Positions 34,208 to 42,514 of a stretch of DNA of 64,000 nucleotides are shown piece by piece. The first letter of the stretch is position 1. Every line of letters begins with the position of its first letter. Source of the DNA: Archangium gephyra (GTDB lineage: Bacteria; Myxococcota; Myxococcia; Myxococcales; Myxococcaceae); the NCBI GenBank assembly GCA_003243425.1, contig QFQP01000001.1:1-64000 (forward strand). The letters are read 5' to 3'. The notes beneath the pieces were generated by a model. It was not told the origin of the DNA, made no database searches, and saw nothing but the letters and a program-made list of their open reading frames with translations. Made by a program: the position numbers and the translations under genes.

Positions 34208-35694
34208 TTGCCGTGCTCCTCGAGCCACTTGTTCAAGCGGATGCGGGAGATCTTCGCCTGCTCTTCAGCCGCGGTGCGCACTTCGCTCGCCTTGTCGTTG
34301 GGCAGGCGCGCCTCGAGCAGCGCCAGCATCTCGTCGGCGGACTTGCCCGTCGCACAGACGATGAAGATGAAGCCGTGCTTGTCGAAGTACGCGTCGTTCT
34401 GCGCCTTCAATTTCTCGAGCGTCTGCTGCGCGGCCGTCGACGTGCCCGACTGTTCCTGCGCGTTCCACTTGCCGCCGGTCTTGTCACCGATGCGCGGGTG
34501 CGCGCCGAAGGCCTCGAGGAAGTCGACGTTCTCCAGCTTCCACCACTCGCGCTCGGCGATGCGCATCAGCGCCGGCACGTTCTCGAACGGGCGCGCCCAG
34601 GCCATCGCGGTGGCCCACTTCTTCGAGCCGCAGACCTTGAGGAACTCGGCGGCGGCGGCGTCGGTCGACAACGCGTTCAACTTCGCGAGGCCCACGTTCT
34701 GCTGCTCCGACAGTTCGCCCCACACGCGCAGGCGCGCCACGCCGCCGTCAGGGAACACCGACAACTTCACGTGCGTGACCGGGCCCACGCGGCGCAGCTC
34801 TTCTTCGAAGAAGTGGCGCGTGTGCGGCTGCAACGGGCTCTCCACGAGCGTGCGCCAGCCGGTCAACGCATCGGGCTTCGCGTCGCGCGGGCCGACGCAG
34901 CCTTCGATGACGCAGCGGCCGGGCGCGTTGCCCTTGAAGTGCGTGGTGTCGACCTCGATGCGCTGAACGGTGCCCGAGGCCGCGAGCCGCACCAGCGACC
35001 AGTCGTTGCCCGGGCCACGACGGCGCTTCGTCTCCCAGCCGTCGCCCATGTTCACCGCGCGGTCGGGCTTGATGAGGTTGTGCCGGCTGCCGAAGAACAT
35101 GTCACTGCACGACAACACGTACGCGCCGTTCTCCAGCGCCGCGAGGTCGACGAGGCCGCCGTGCGCGTGGAGCTTGCTCCAGTCAGGCACCACTTCGCCG
35201 TGCACGCGCAGTCGCGCCACACCGCCGTCGGGGAAGATGTTGAGGCGCACGTGCGTGAAGCGCCGCTCGTCGGTGATCGCGAAGTAGTTCTTCGAGTCGC
35301 CCTGCAGCTTTGCTTTGGGGACGATCTCCACCCACTCGGCGGTCTGCGCTTCTTTGATGTCGAGCGGGCCCTTCAACGTCGCCGCTTCGATGGAGCACGA
35401 CTCGGGGAAGTTGCCGCGGAACCACTTGGTGTCGACCACGAAGCCCTTGATGACGCCGGGCAGCCCGAGGCGAACCACGCACCAGTCGTAACCGGCCTCG
35501 CGGCGGCGGCGCGACTCCCAGCCGTCCATCCACTTGCCCTTGTGCGTGTACTCGTGGTCCTTCCACTCGGCTTCGTGCGCTTTGAGGAGGTTCTCCTTCT
35601 CGGCGAAGAAGTCGTCGTTGGTGCCGATGGCGGCGCCACCAACACGTTCAGCTGCAAGATCCGGATAGTCGGTGAAGTCGGGTGCGTTGCTCAT
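34204..35694 (-). CDS. Allantoicase fused to OHCU decarboxylase
   Basis: A 496-residue two-enzyme protein. Residues about 1-325 are allantoicase with two similar jelly-roll halves, each with Trp-Glu-Ser/Thr-x-Arg-Arg-Arg, Gly-Asn/Tyr-Asp-Trp and Phe-Pro-Asp-Gly-Gly-Val-Ala-Arg-Leu-Arg motifs; it splits allantoate to ureidoglycolate and urea. Residues about 330-496 are UraD, which decarboxylates OHCU to S-allantoin; its catalytic region Ala-His-Pro-Arg-Ile-Gly-Asp is near residue 420. The two domains catalyse non-consecutive steps (UraD before, allantoicase after AllB), so this is a flux-linking or gene-dosage fusion rather than channelling of one reaction. ATGA overlap with the upstream membrane gene. 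Confidence 0.93.
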   Translation of the reverse strand: MSNAPDFTDYPDLAAERVGGAAIGTNDDFFAEKENLLKAHEAEWKDHEYTHKGKWMDGWESRRRREAGYDWCVVRLGLPGVIKGFVVDTKWFRGNFPESCSIEAATLKGPLDIKEAQTAEWVEIVPKAKLQGDSKNYFAITDERRFTHVRLNIFPDGGVARLRVHGEVVPDWSKLHAHGGLVDLAALENGAYVLSCSDMFFGSRHNLIKPDRAVNMGDGWETKRRRGPGNDWSLVRLAASGTVQRIEVDTTHFKGNAPGRCVIEGCVGPRDAKPDALTGWRTLVESPLQPHTRHFFEEELRRVGPVTHVKLSVFPDGGVARLRVWGELSEQQNVGLAKLNALSTDAAAAEFLKVCGSKKWATAMAWARPFENVPALMRIAEREWWKLENVDFLEAFGAHPRIGDKTGGKWNAQEQSGTSTAAQQTLEKLKAQNDAYFDKHGFIFIVCATGKSADEMLALLEARLPNDKASEVRTAAEEQAKISRIRLNKWLEEHGK

Positions 35695-36097
35695 GGGTGC
35701 GGGCGCGCACCGTAGTACGCCGCCACGGCGTTGGTGACGTGACCGATGCCGAGCTGCCACGAGCGCGCGGCGATGGCGGCGAACCCGAAGGCCAACACCG
35801 GCACGACGGCCATGGGCACGAAGCGTTCGAAGCGCAGCGCGAAGCGGCGAGCTGCGAGGAAAGAGCGGAGCCAGAACGCGGAGTACCCAGCGATGCTCAG
35901 CCACGCGTCGAGGCGCGAGCCGTCGAACTGCGCGGCCAGGATGCACGGCAACGCGAGGCACGTGGCCTGACCTGCGCGCTCGAGAACCGTGAAGAGGCGC
36001 CCTGCGCTCGTGAGCGAAGCCGGCGGGAGCGCCACATCGCCACGTTCGGCAACAGCACCGAGGCGCCGAGCAACGCGCCGACGAACGAGCAGCCCAC
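35691..36097 (-). pseudogene. Small membrane protein gene in the ureide operon, interrupted by one frameshift
   Basis: From a GTG at 36097, six bases after the allB stop begins, one frame reads about 22 residues (Leu-Leu-Gly-Ala-Ser-Val-Leu-Leu-Pro-Asn-Val). Near 36030-36043 the sense moves to the other frame, which continues Leu-Phe-Thr-Val-Leu-Glu-Arg-Ala-Gly-Gln and three to four membrane segments, ending with Gly-Ile-Gly-His-Val and a stop at 35691. The combined protein (about 134 residues) resembles, from memory, a family of uncharacterised membrane proteins with Leu-Pro-Asn, Leu-Glu-Arg-x-Gly-Gln and Gly-Ile-Gly-His motifs. The stop overlaps the alc/uraD ATG. Real decay and a sequencing indel are equally possible. 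Confidence 0.65.
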
Positions 36098-36100
36098 CGG

Positions 36101-37444
36101 TCAGATGAACTGGCCCGTCAGCGGTGTCGCGTGCTCCCCCTGATGGAAGACGCGCGTGCCGCGCACGTACGTCGAGGTCACCACGCCTCTGAGCTCGGCG
36201 TCGGCGTACGGCGTCAGCTTGTTCTTGTGCTGCAGCTTCGAGACGTCGACGCGGAAGAGTTGATCCGGCTCGAACACCGTGAGGTCCGCGTCGTAGCCCG
36301 CGGCGATGCGGCCCTTGCGGTCGTCGATGCCGGCCAGCTTCGCGGGCGCTTCGCACATCCACTTCACGAGGCGCTCGAGGCCGTAGCCGCGTGATGAAGC
36401 GCCGCTCCACGTGACCGGAAGTCCGAGCTGCAGTCCCGAGATGCCGCCCCACGCAGCCATGAAGTCACCGAGCTCCTGCTTCTTGAGCAGCGGCGTGCAC
36501 GGTGAGTGGTCCGAGGCGACGAGCTCGAGCAGGCCGTCTCCGAGCGCGGCCCAGAGCAATTCACGGTTCGACTTCTCACGAATCGGAGGCGCGCATTTGA
36601 AGGTCGTCGCGCCGTCGGCAATCTCTTCGGCCACGAAGTGCAGGTAGTGCGGACAGGTCTCGGCGGTGAACGGCAGGCCTTCGTTCTTCGCGGCTTTGAT
36701 CAACGGCAGCGCGTCGCCCGCCGAGTGATGAACGATGTGCGTGCGCGCGCCGGTTTCACGACAGAGCCGTGAGGCAATCGAGATGGCCTCTGCTTCAGCC
36801 GCCTGCGGTCGTGACGCGAGGTACGTGAAGTACGCGCGGGGATCCTTCTTCGCGATTTCAGCGGCGACCGCGTCGATGGGCCCTTCGACTTCGGCGTGCA
36901 CGAGCAGCGGGCGGCCCAGGCGCTTCAATTCCTGCATCGCCGGGCGCATGTCGCTCTCGACCACGCCGGGGAATTCATCGACGCCCGAGTGGCACATGAA
37001 GCACTTGAAGCCGCGCGCCCCTTCGAGCACGAGCCCCTCGAGCTCCCTGGTATTGCCGGGAATCACGCCGCCCCAGAAGCCGACGTCGATGAGGCACTGA
37101 CCCAACGCTTCCTTCTTCTTGATGCGCAGCGCGTCGGCACTGACCGTCGACGGAATCGAATTGAGCGGCATGTCGACGAGCGTGCCGACGCCTCCACTCG
37201 CAGCGGCGCGGGTGGCTGACTTGAAGCCCTCCCAGTCGGTGCGCCCGGGCTCGTTGACGTGCACGTGGGTGTCGACGACCGCGGGCATCAGCACCGATTC
37301 ACCGACGTCGACGCGTTCAGCGGTGGTGGGCCAGGCGTCGTAGTCGGCGACGGCTTCGATTTTTCCGTCGCGCACGTGAACGGTGGCGGCGCGAATTCCA
37401 TCGGGCGTGACGACGCGGCGGCTACGGAAGACGGTGAGGGTCAT
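36101..37444 (-). CDS. allB: Allantoinase
   Basis: A 447-residue amidohydrolase that opens the allantoin ring to allantoate. Binuclear metal ligands are in place: Asp-Thr-His-Val-His near residue 59, the carboxylated Lys in Gly-Phe-Lys-Cys-Phe near 146, His in Leu-Val-His-Ala-Glu near 183, His in Ile-Val-His-His near 240, and the catalytic Asp in Ala-Ser-Asp-His-Ser near 315. The Asn-Glu-Pro-Gly-Arg-Thr-Asp-Trp-Glu-Gly segment favours allantoinase over dihydroorotase or hydantoinase. It opens the operon allB - membrane protein - alc/uraD - uraH. The ribosome site GGAGAGGG, 9 bases before the ATG, lies in a stem (see regulatory entry). No uricase or permease in the window. Confidence 0.95.
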   Translation of the reverse strand: MTLTVFRSRRVVTPDGIRAATVHVRDGKIEAVADYDAWPTTAERVDVGESVLMPAVVDTHVHVNEPGRTDWEGFKSATRAAASGGVGTLVDMPLNSIPSTVSADALRIKKKEALGQCLIDVGFWGGVIPGNTRELEGLVLEGARGFKCFMCHSGVDEFPGVVESDMRPAMQELKRLGRPLLVHAEVEGPIDAVAAEIAKKDPRAYFTYLASRPQAAEAEAISIASRLCRETGARTHIVHHSAGDALPLIKAAKNEGLPFTAETCPHYLHFVAEEIADGATTFKCAPPIREKSNRELLWAALGDGLLELVASDHSPCTPLLKKQELGDFMAAWGGISGLQLGLPVTWSGASSRGYGLERLVKWMCEAPAKLAGIDDRKGRIAAGYDADLTVFEPDQLFRVDVSKLQHKNKLTPYADAELRGVVTSTYVRGTRVFHQGEHATPLTGQFI

Positions 37445-37453
37445 GTCGTGTCT

Positions 37454-37480
37454 CCCTCTCCATGCGAAGCGGGGAGAGGG
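37454..37480 (-). promoter_or_regulatory. Hairpin that buries the allB ribosome site
   Basis: CCCTCTCC (37454-37461) is the exact inverse of GGAGAGGG (37473-37480), with an 11-base loop. In the minus-strand mRNA the second arm, GGAGAGGG, sits 9 bases before the allB ATG and is its only good Shine-Dalgarno sequence. A perfect 8-bp stem would block it. It could be a regulated leader, or just a member of a CCCTCTCC-type dispersed palindrome family. Confidence 0.5.
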
Positions 37481-37500
37481 GCCGGAGAGAGGGGCCCCAC

Positions 37501-37514
37501 CTCATATCAGTGAG
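37501..37514. promoter_or_regulatory. Candidate operator upstream of allB
   Basis: CTCATATCAGTGAG is a short inverted repeat (CTCA/TGAG arms around six bases) located 57 bases before the allB start. The position would suit a ureide-operon repressor. Weak evidence from one site only. Confidence 0.25.
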
Positions 37515-37758
37515 TTGGCGATGGGGTCGGTGTGCGCAAACCACCGCACTCCACCGCAGCGCCCCTTCATTCGAACGGTGAACGGGGCGCGCGGAACGGT
37601 GAGCGCTTTCCCTCGAAGCCTGCGCGGGTCTCTGCGGAAGGAGCGCGGAGCGGATTGAACACTGCGCGGGCGATTCGTCTCGCTGCACTGCTGCCCGCGA
37701 ATGGAGCACGGCACCCCCGGAAGACCGCGCGGGTCTCCCGGAAGGGCGCGCGGCTCGG
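37515..37758. repeat. Non-coding stretch with a diverged direct repeat
   Basis: No gene is supportable between the allB leader and the hypothetical gene. A unit GCGCGGGTCTC followed by a variable three bases and GGAAGG-GCGCGG occurs at about 37622-37649 and 37727-37753, roughly 105 bases apart. Less exact versions of parts of the unit lie between. It may be a relic of a longer tandem array at the left edge of the defence island. Confidence 0.45.
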
Positions 37759-38436
37759 TCACTTCGGTGCGCCGGGCGTCGCCGCCTTCTTGCCCGACGA
37801 CGGCACCAGGTCACGGAAGCGCGAGGCAATCGCGGGCTGAGTGAGGAACGCGATGCCCGACACGGCGACCAGCGTGTCCACCGCGCGCTCGATGCGCACC
37901 TGCGCGGCGTTCCGTTCGGCCGTCGGGTTCTTCCGCGTCTCCTTCTTGGTCTCCTGCACGGCATCGGCGCTGAGCAGCGCGCTCCTGTGCGTCTTCGCGG
38001 CGTCGAGCTCCGAGGTCATCAGACCTGCGGCGCGGGCTGCTTCCGGGAACTTCGCGAAACCAGCGATGAAGGCGTCGAGCGCCGCCACGACCCCCGAGAC
38101 CTTGTTCACATTCACTTTGAGCTTGAGCCCGAACGCCACGCGTTGTGCGTCGTTCGCGCCGGTGCGAACGATGGCCGCGCGAACCGCGGTCAGGAACTCC
38201 GCGGCCGCCTTCGCAGCCTGATCTTGCGTGCGCGTGGCCTCGCGCAGGTCTTCACGCGCGGCGGGCACCTCGGCGCGCTTGCCATCGAAGGTGTCGAGGT
38301 CGCTCGTCAGCCCGTCGAACAACCCGGGAGGCAAGCGGGGCTCCAACGCCGCGCGGTGCTGCAGTCCCAACGCCAACGCCGCGCGGCCAACGCGCGACAC
38401 CACAGACGACGACCACTTCGCAGACTTCCCAGCCAT
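37759..38436 (-). CDS. Hypothetical helical protein
   Basis: A 225-residue protein I do not recognise. It has no signal peptide and no convincing membrane span; it is Ala-rich and mostly helical, with Lys/Glu/Arg-rich segments suggesting coiled coils (about 55-95 and 140-185) and a basic Pro/Ala tail. No catalytic motif. It stands alone between the ureide operon and the defence island, pointing away from the latter. The gap to hsdM is 93 bases, so the divergent promoters would sit there. It may be a lineage-specific protein. Confidence 0.6.
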   Translation of the reverse strand: MAGKSAKWSSSVVSRVGRAALALGLQHRAALEPRLPPGLFDGLTSDLDTFDGKRAEVPAAREDLREATRTQDQAAKAAAEFLTAVRAAIVRTGANDAQRVAFGLKLKVNVNKVSGVVAALDAFIAGFAKFPEAARAAGLMTSELDAAKTHRSALLSADAVQETKKETRKNPTAERNAAQVRIERAVDTLVAVSGIAFLTQPAIASRFRDLVPSSGKKAATPGAPK

Positions 38437-38529
38437 GTGTGAAACCCCCGCTTCTGTTGGTTGAACAGCGGCGCGGAGGAAAACGAAGGGGCCACCGGTT
38501 CGTCAAGCGCGGCTAGAAACCGCCGCCCC

Positions 38530-40272
38530 ATGGCTGACACGAATCTGTCCTCGTTCATCTGGTCGGTCGCAGACCTTCTCCGCGGTGACTACAAGCAGTC
38601 GGAGTACGGGCGCGTCATCCTCCCGTTCACGGTGCTGCGCCGCCTCGACTGCGTGCTCGAGCCCACGAAGGAAGCGGTGCTCGCCGAGAAGAAGCTGCGC
38701 GAGAAGGCGAAGCTCAACCCCGAGCCGTTCCTCGAGAAGGCGGCGGGGCAGAAGTTCTTCAACACCTCGAAGTTCACGCTGAAGACCGCGCTCGGTGACG
38801 CCGACTCGGTCGCTGAGAACCTCGCCGACTTCGTCGATGGCTTCTCGGCCTCCGTGCGCGATGTGTTCGAGCGCTTCGAGTTCCACCAGCAGCTCACGCG
38901 GCTCTCGAAGGCGAAGTTGCTGTACCAGGTGGCTGAGAAGTTCGCGGCCATCGACCTGCACCCGAAGAAGGTGAGCAACGGCGACATGGGCCTCGTGTTC
39001 GAGGAGCTCATTCGCAAGTTCGCCGAGCTCTCGAACGAGACGGCCGGTGAACACTTCACGCCGCGCGAAGTGATTCGACTGATGGTGAACCTCATCTTCG
39101 TGGAAGACGACGCGGTGCTCTCGAAGCCGGGCGCGGTTCGTAAGCTCTACGACCCTACGGCGGGCACGGGTGGCATGTTGAGCGTCGCGGAAGAGTGGCT
39201 GAAAGCGCACAACCCGAAGTCGCGGTTGGCGATGTACGGCCAGGAGCTGAACCCCGAGTCGTACGCTATCTGCAAAGCAGACATGCTCATCAAGGGGCAG
39301 GACGTCAGTCAGATTGTGTTTGGAAACACGCTCTCTGAAGACGGGCTGCCGAATGAGCAGTTCGACTACATGCTGTCGAACCCGCCGTTCGGAGTTGAGT
39401 GGAAGAAGATCGAGAAGGAGATCCGGAAGGAGGCCGAAGAGAAGGGCCACAACGGTCGCTTCGGTCCCGGGCTCCCGCGTGTGAGCGATGGCTCGCTGCT
39501 GTTTCTGCTGCACCTGGTGTCGAAGATGCGGCCGGCGAAGGACGGCGGGTCGCGGTTCGGCATCGTGCTCAACGGGTCTCCGCTGTTCACCGGCGGCGCG
39601 GGCTCAGGTGAGAGCGAGATTCGCCGGTACATGCTCGAGAACGACCTCGTGGAGGCGATCATCGGGCTGCCGACCGACATGTTCTACAACACAGGCATCA
39701 GCACCTATGTCTGGATTGTGACGAACCGGAAGGACTCGCACCGCAAGGGCAAGGTGCAGCTGATTGATGGCGGCGAGTTCTTCCAGAAGATGCGCAAGAG
39801 CCTCGGGAGCAAGCGCAAGGAACTGGGTCAGGAACACATCGACGACCTCACGAAGTTGTTCCACGACTGCAAGAACGTGACGCGGAAGGGCGTGCCGATC
39901 AGCCGCGTGTTCAAGAACGAGGAGTTCGGCTACCGGACCATCACGGTCGAGCGGCCGCTCCGTGACGAGAAGGGCGAGGTGGTGGTGGGTCAGAAGGGCA
40001 AGGGCAAGGGGAAGCCCGTGCCGAACGCTGACCTGCGCGACACCGAGAACGTGCCGCTGGCGGAAGACGTGGAGGCGTACTTCAAGCGTGAAGTGCTGCC
40101 GCACGCTCCCGACGCGTGGATCGACGAGGAGAAGACGAAGGTCGGGTACGAGATTCCGTTCAATAGACACTTTTATGTGTTCAAGCCGCCGCGCCCGTTG
40201 TCTGAGATTGACGCGGAGTTGAAGGGCGTCACCGACCGGATCGTGCAGATGATTGGAGGGCTGTCGCAGTGA
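38530..40272 (+). CDS. hsdM: Type I restriction-modification methyltransferase subunit M
   Basis: A 580-residue N6-adenine methyltransferase that forms M2S with HsdS and methylates host sites. An N-terminal HsdM helical domain opens with Leu-Ser-Ser-Phe-Ile-Trp. The SAM motif I Asp-Pro-Thr-Ala-Gly-Thr-Gly-Gly is near residue 208 and catalytic motif IV Asn-Pro-Pro-Phe-Gly near 283. Phe-Thr-Pro-Arg-Glu-Val, the family marker, is near 175. The ATG at 38530 is chosen over 38461 because the upstream residues are low-complexity and not part of the family. The stop overlaps the hsdS GTG (GTGA). It opens the 38.5-49.2 kb defence island. Confidence 0.96.
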   Translation: MADTNLSSFIWSVADLLRGDYKQSEYGRVILPFTVLRRLDCVLEPTKEAVLAEKKLREKAKLNPEPFLEKAAGQKFFNTSKFTLKTALGDADSVAENLADFVDGFSASVRDVFERFEFHQQLTRLSKAKLLYQVAEKFAAIDLHPKKVSNGDMGLVFEELIRKFAELSNETAGEHFTPREVIRLMVNLIFVEDDAVLSKPGAVRKLYDPTAGTGGMLSVAEEWLKAHNPKSRLAMYGQELNPESYAICKADMLIKGQDVSQIVFGNTLSEDGLPNEQFDYMLSNPPFGVEWKKIEKEIRKEAEEKGHNGRFGPGLPRVSDGSLLFLLHLVSKMRPAKDGGSRFGIVLNGSPLFTGGAGSGESEIRRYMLENDLVEAIIGLPTDMFYNTGISTYVWIVTNRKDSHRKGKVQLIDGGEFFQKMRKSLGSKRKELGQEHIDDLTKLFHDCKNVTRKGVPISRVFKNEEFGYRTITVERPLRDEKGEVVVGQKGKGKGKPVPNADLRDTENVPLAEDVEAYFKREVLPHAPDAWIDEEKTKVGYEIPFNRHFYVFKPPRPLSEIDAELKGVTDRIVQMIGGLSQ

Positions 40273-41618
40273 GCTTTCCGAGATATCCGAAATACAAGCC
40301 GAGCGGCGTCGAGTGGCTCGGCGACATCCCGGCTCACTGGGACGTAACTCCGTTGCGACGGGTCGGACGTATGTTGAAGGGGAGCGGCGGCACTAAAGAA
40401 GACATCACCGACGCGGGCGTTCCGTGCGTGCGCTACGGGGACATCTACACAACGCACGGGCTCTTTATCGAGACTGCTCGTAGCCACGTGTCTCTGGACC
40501 GCTCTCGCGATTACACGAGGCTGGCGTACGGCGACGTCTTGTTCGCAGCGTCGGGCGAAAAGCTCGAGGAGATCGGCAAGTCCGCGGTCAATTTGATGAA
40601 AGGAAGTGCGTGCTGCGGCGGTGATCTGATTCTGTTGCGGCCCCACGAGACGAATTCCTCGCGATTCCTCGGTTATGCGTGCGACTCAACGACGTCCATT
40701 CTCCAGAAGGCGTCGATGGGCCGAGGAACGACGGTGAAGCACATCTATCCGGATGAACTGCGGAACCTCGTGTTGTTCATGCCCCCGTTCGGCGAGCGCG
40801 CAGCGATTGCGGACTTTCTCGATCGTGAAGTCGCGAAGATCGACGCGTTGGTGGCCGAGCAAGAGCGCCTCATCGAGTTGCTGAAGGAGAAGCGCCAGGC
40901 CGTCATCTCCCACGCGGTCACGAAGGGCCTGAACCCCAACGCGCCCATGAAGGACTCGGGCATCGAATGGCTCGGCCAGATCCCCGCCCACTGGACGCTG
41001 ACTAAGGCCAACGCCGTTACGACGTTTCTCACGAGTGGGCCTCGCGGATGGTCCGAACGCGTCGGTGATTCGGGAGCGCTCTTCATTCAGAGCGGCGACC
41101 TGAACGACTCTCTTGGTGTCGAGTTCGGTTCGGCGAATCGCGTGCTTGTCGGCTCCGATGCGGAGGCCGCTCGGACACGCCTCCAAGATGGCGATGTTGT
41201 TGTCTGTATTACTGGAGCGAAAACGGGAAACGTTGCTGTATGCGTTGTCGTTCCTGAGGAGTCGTACGTGAATCAGCACGTCTGCCTCTTGAGGCCGTCC
41301 CCGGCGATGAATCCCGTGTTTTTCGCCGCATCGCTCAAGAGTTCGTCCGGGCAGACGTATTTCGATCTGGCGCAGTATGGACTGAAGCAAGGCCTCAGCC
41401 TGCAGAACGTCAAGGACGCTCCGACGCTGGTCCCTCCGCGCGCCGAGCAAGACGCAATCGTTGAGTCGATTGCTCGTTGGTCGCGCGACTTCGACGCACT
41501 TGAGCTTGCTGCCGGTACCTCGATTGGTTTGATGGCAGAGCGGCGTGCGGCGTTGATTTCGGCGGCGGTGACTGGCCAGATCGACGTGCGCCCCGAATCA
41601 CAACGCACCGCCGCATGA
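40269..41618 (+). CDS. hsdS: Type I restriction-modification specificity subunit S
   Basis: A 449-residue two-half specificity subunit. Each half opens with Ser-Gly-Val/Ile-Glu-Trp-Leu-Gly-x-Ile-Pro-Ala-His-Trp (residues about 12 and 224). The central conserved helix spans about 178-215 (Phe-Leu-Asp-Arg-Glu-Val-Ala-Lys-Ile-Asp) with a matching C-terminal one. The two target-recognition domains set a bipartite DNA site. Base composition in both recognition domains is less GC-rich and codon use is less biased than in hsdM, as expected for domains that are exchanged. Start GTG inside the hsdM stop; stop overlaps the next ATG. The recognised sequence cannot be read from sequence alone. Confidence 0.94.
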   Translation: MSFPRYPKYKPSGVEWLGDIPAHWDVTPLRRVGRMLKGSGGTKEDITDAGVPCVRYGDIYTTHGLFIETARSHVSLDRSRDYTRLAYGDVLFAASGEKLEEIGKSAVNLMKGSACCGGDLILLRPHETNSSRFLGYACDSTTSILQKASMGRGTTVKHIYPDELRNLVLFMPPFGERAAIADFLDREVAKIDALVAEQERLIELLKEKRQAVISHAVTKGLNPNAPMKDSGIEWLGQIPAHWTLTKANAVTTFLTSGPRGWSERVGDSGALFIQSGDLNDSLGVEFGSANRVLVGSDAEAARTRLQDGDVVVCITGAKTGNVAVCVVVPEESYVNQHVCLLRPSPAMNPVFFAASLKSSSGQTYFDLAQYGLKQGLSLQNVKDAPTLVPPRAEQDAIVESIARWSRDFDALELAAGTSIGLMAERRAALISAAVTGQIDVRPESQRTAA

Positions 41619-42469
41619 ACGCCTCCGCGAAGACCATTCAGATCTTCCTGCCCGGCGGCGACCCGCATGGCATCCGCATCGCCGAGGTGACCACGCGCAT
41701 CGTGCAGGTCATCGAAGTGCCGCGCAGCCTGCTGACCGAGTTCCTCAAGATGCCGGAGAGCCAGCAGGTCGCGCTCTACTTCCTCGTTGGCCAAGGCAGC
41801 GACGGCCTCTCCGCCGGGCTGTACGTCGGCCAGACCGGCGACCTCCGCACGCGACTCGGTTCGCACAACGCCAAGAAGGAGTTCTGGGAACGTGCGCTCG
41901 TCCTCATCTCGCGCACCAACAGCCTCACCCAGACCCACGCGCTCTTTCTGGAATGGCACTGTCTCCAGGAAGCCGCGAAGGCGCAGCGCTACTCCAACGA
42001 GAACGGCAACTCCGGCAGTCGGCCGCACACGGCCGCGCCGCTTGAGGCCGACTGTCTGGAGATCTTCGAGACCGGGAAGATGCTGCTCGCAACGCTTGGG
42101 CACCCGCTTTTCGATGCCGTGCGCAGCGCCGCGGCGAGCACTGATGATCAGTTCGTGCTCACCGTGACCGGCATCGCGGGCCGCGGGCTCTACACGCCGG
42201 AAGGCTTCGTGGTGCTCAAGGGCTCGCGCGGCAAGAAGGACAACGTCGTCTCGTTCAGCGACGCCAACCGTCGCTTCCGCGCCAGGCTCGTCGAAACCGG
42301 CGTGATGAAAGAAGTCGGCGACACCGTGGTGTTCACCCGTGACCACCTCTTCGGGTCTCCAAGCATGGCCGCGACGGCGCTGCTCGGCCGCACCTCGAAC
42401 GGCTGGACCGAGTGGAAGACCGAAGCCGGCGTGACGCTTCACGACGCGAAGCGCGCCGATACCGAGTGA
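41615..42469 (+). CDS. GIY-YIG nuclease-like protein with DUF4357
   Basis: A 284-residue protein. A GIY-YIG fold covers about 50-130: the Tyr-Phe-Leu-Val-Gly strand, Leu-Tyr-Val-Gly-Gln-Thr, the Arg of Thr-Arg-Leu-Gly-Ser-His, and a candidate metal-binding Glu113 in Phe-Leu-Glu-Trp. The C-terminal ~60 residues match DUF4357 (Ala-Leu-Leu-Gly-Arg-Thr-Ser-Asn-Gly-Trp-Thr-Glu-Trp), a domain common in this restriction-associated family. The ATG overlaps the hsdS stop, so it is made with the methyltransferase. A nuclease role in defence or a regulatory accessory role is likely; direct evidence is lacking. Confidence 0.85.
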   Translation: MNASAKTIQIFLPGGDPHGIRIAEVTTRIVQVIEVPRSLLTEFLKMPESQQVALYFLVGQGSDGLSAGLYVGQTGDLRTRLGSHNAKKEFWERALVLISRTNSLTQTHALFLEWHCLQEAAKAQRYSNENGNSGSRPHTAAPLEADCLEIFETGKMLLATLGHPLFDAVRSAAASTDDQFVLTVTGIAGRGLYTPEGFVVLKGSRGKKDNVVSFSDANRRFRARLVETGVMKEVGDTVVFTRDHLFGSPSMAATALLGRTSNGWTEWKTEAGVTLHDAKRADTE

Positions 42470-42514
42470 AGCCAAAGGTTTGACCCGTCATTCGTCTGTG
42501 GTCAGGTGCCCGCG

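Noticed and set aside
35695..35961. N-terminal extension of the alc/uraD frame
   Set aside because: Very basic, and overlaps the membrane-protein gene; ATG 35694 fits the family and the ATGA coupling.
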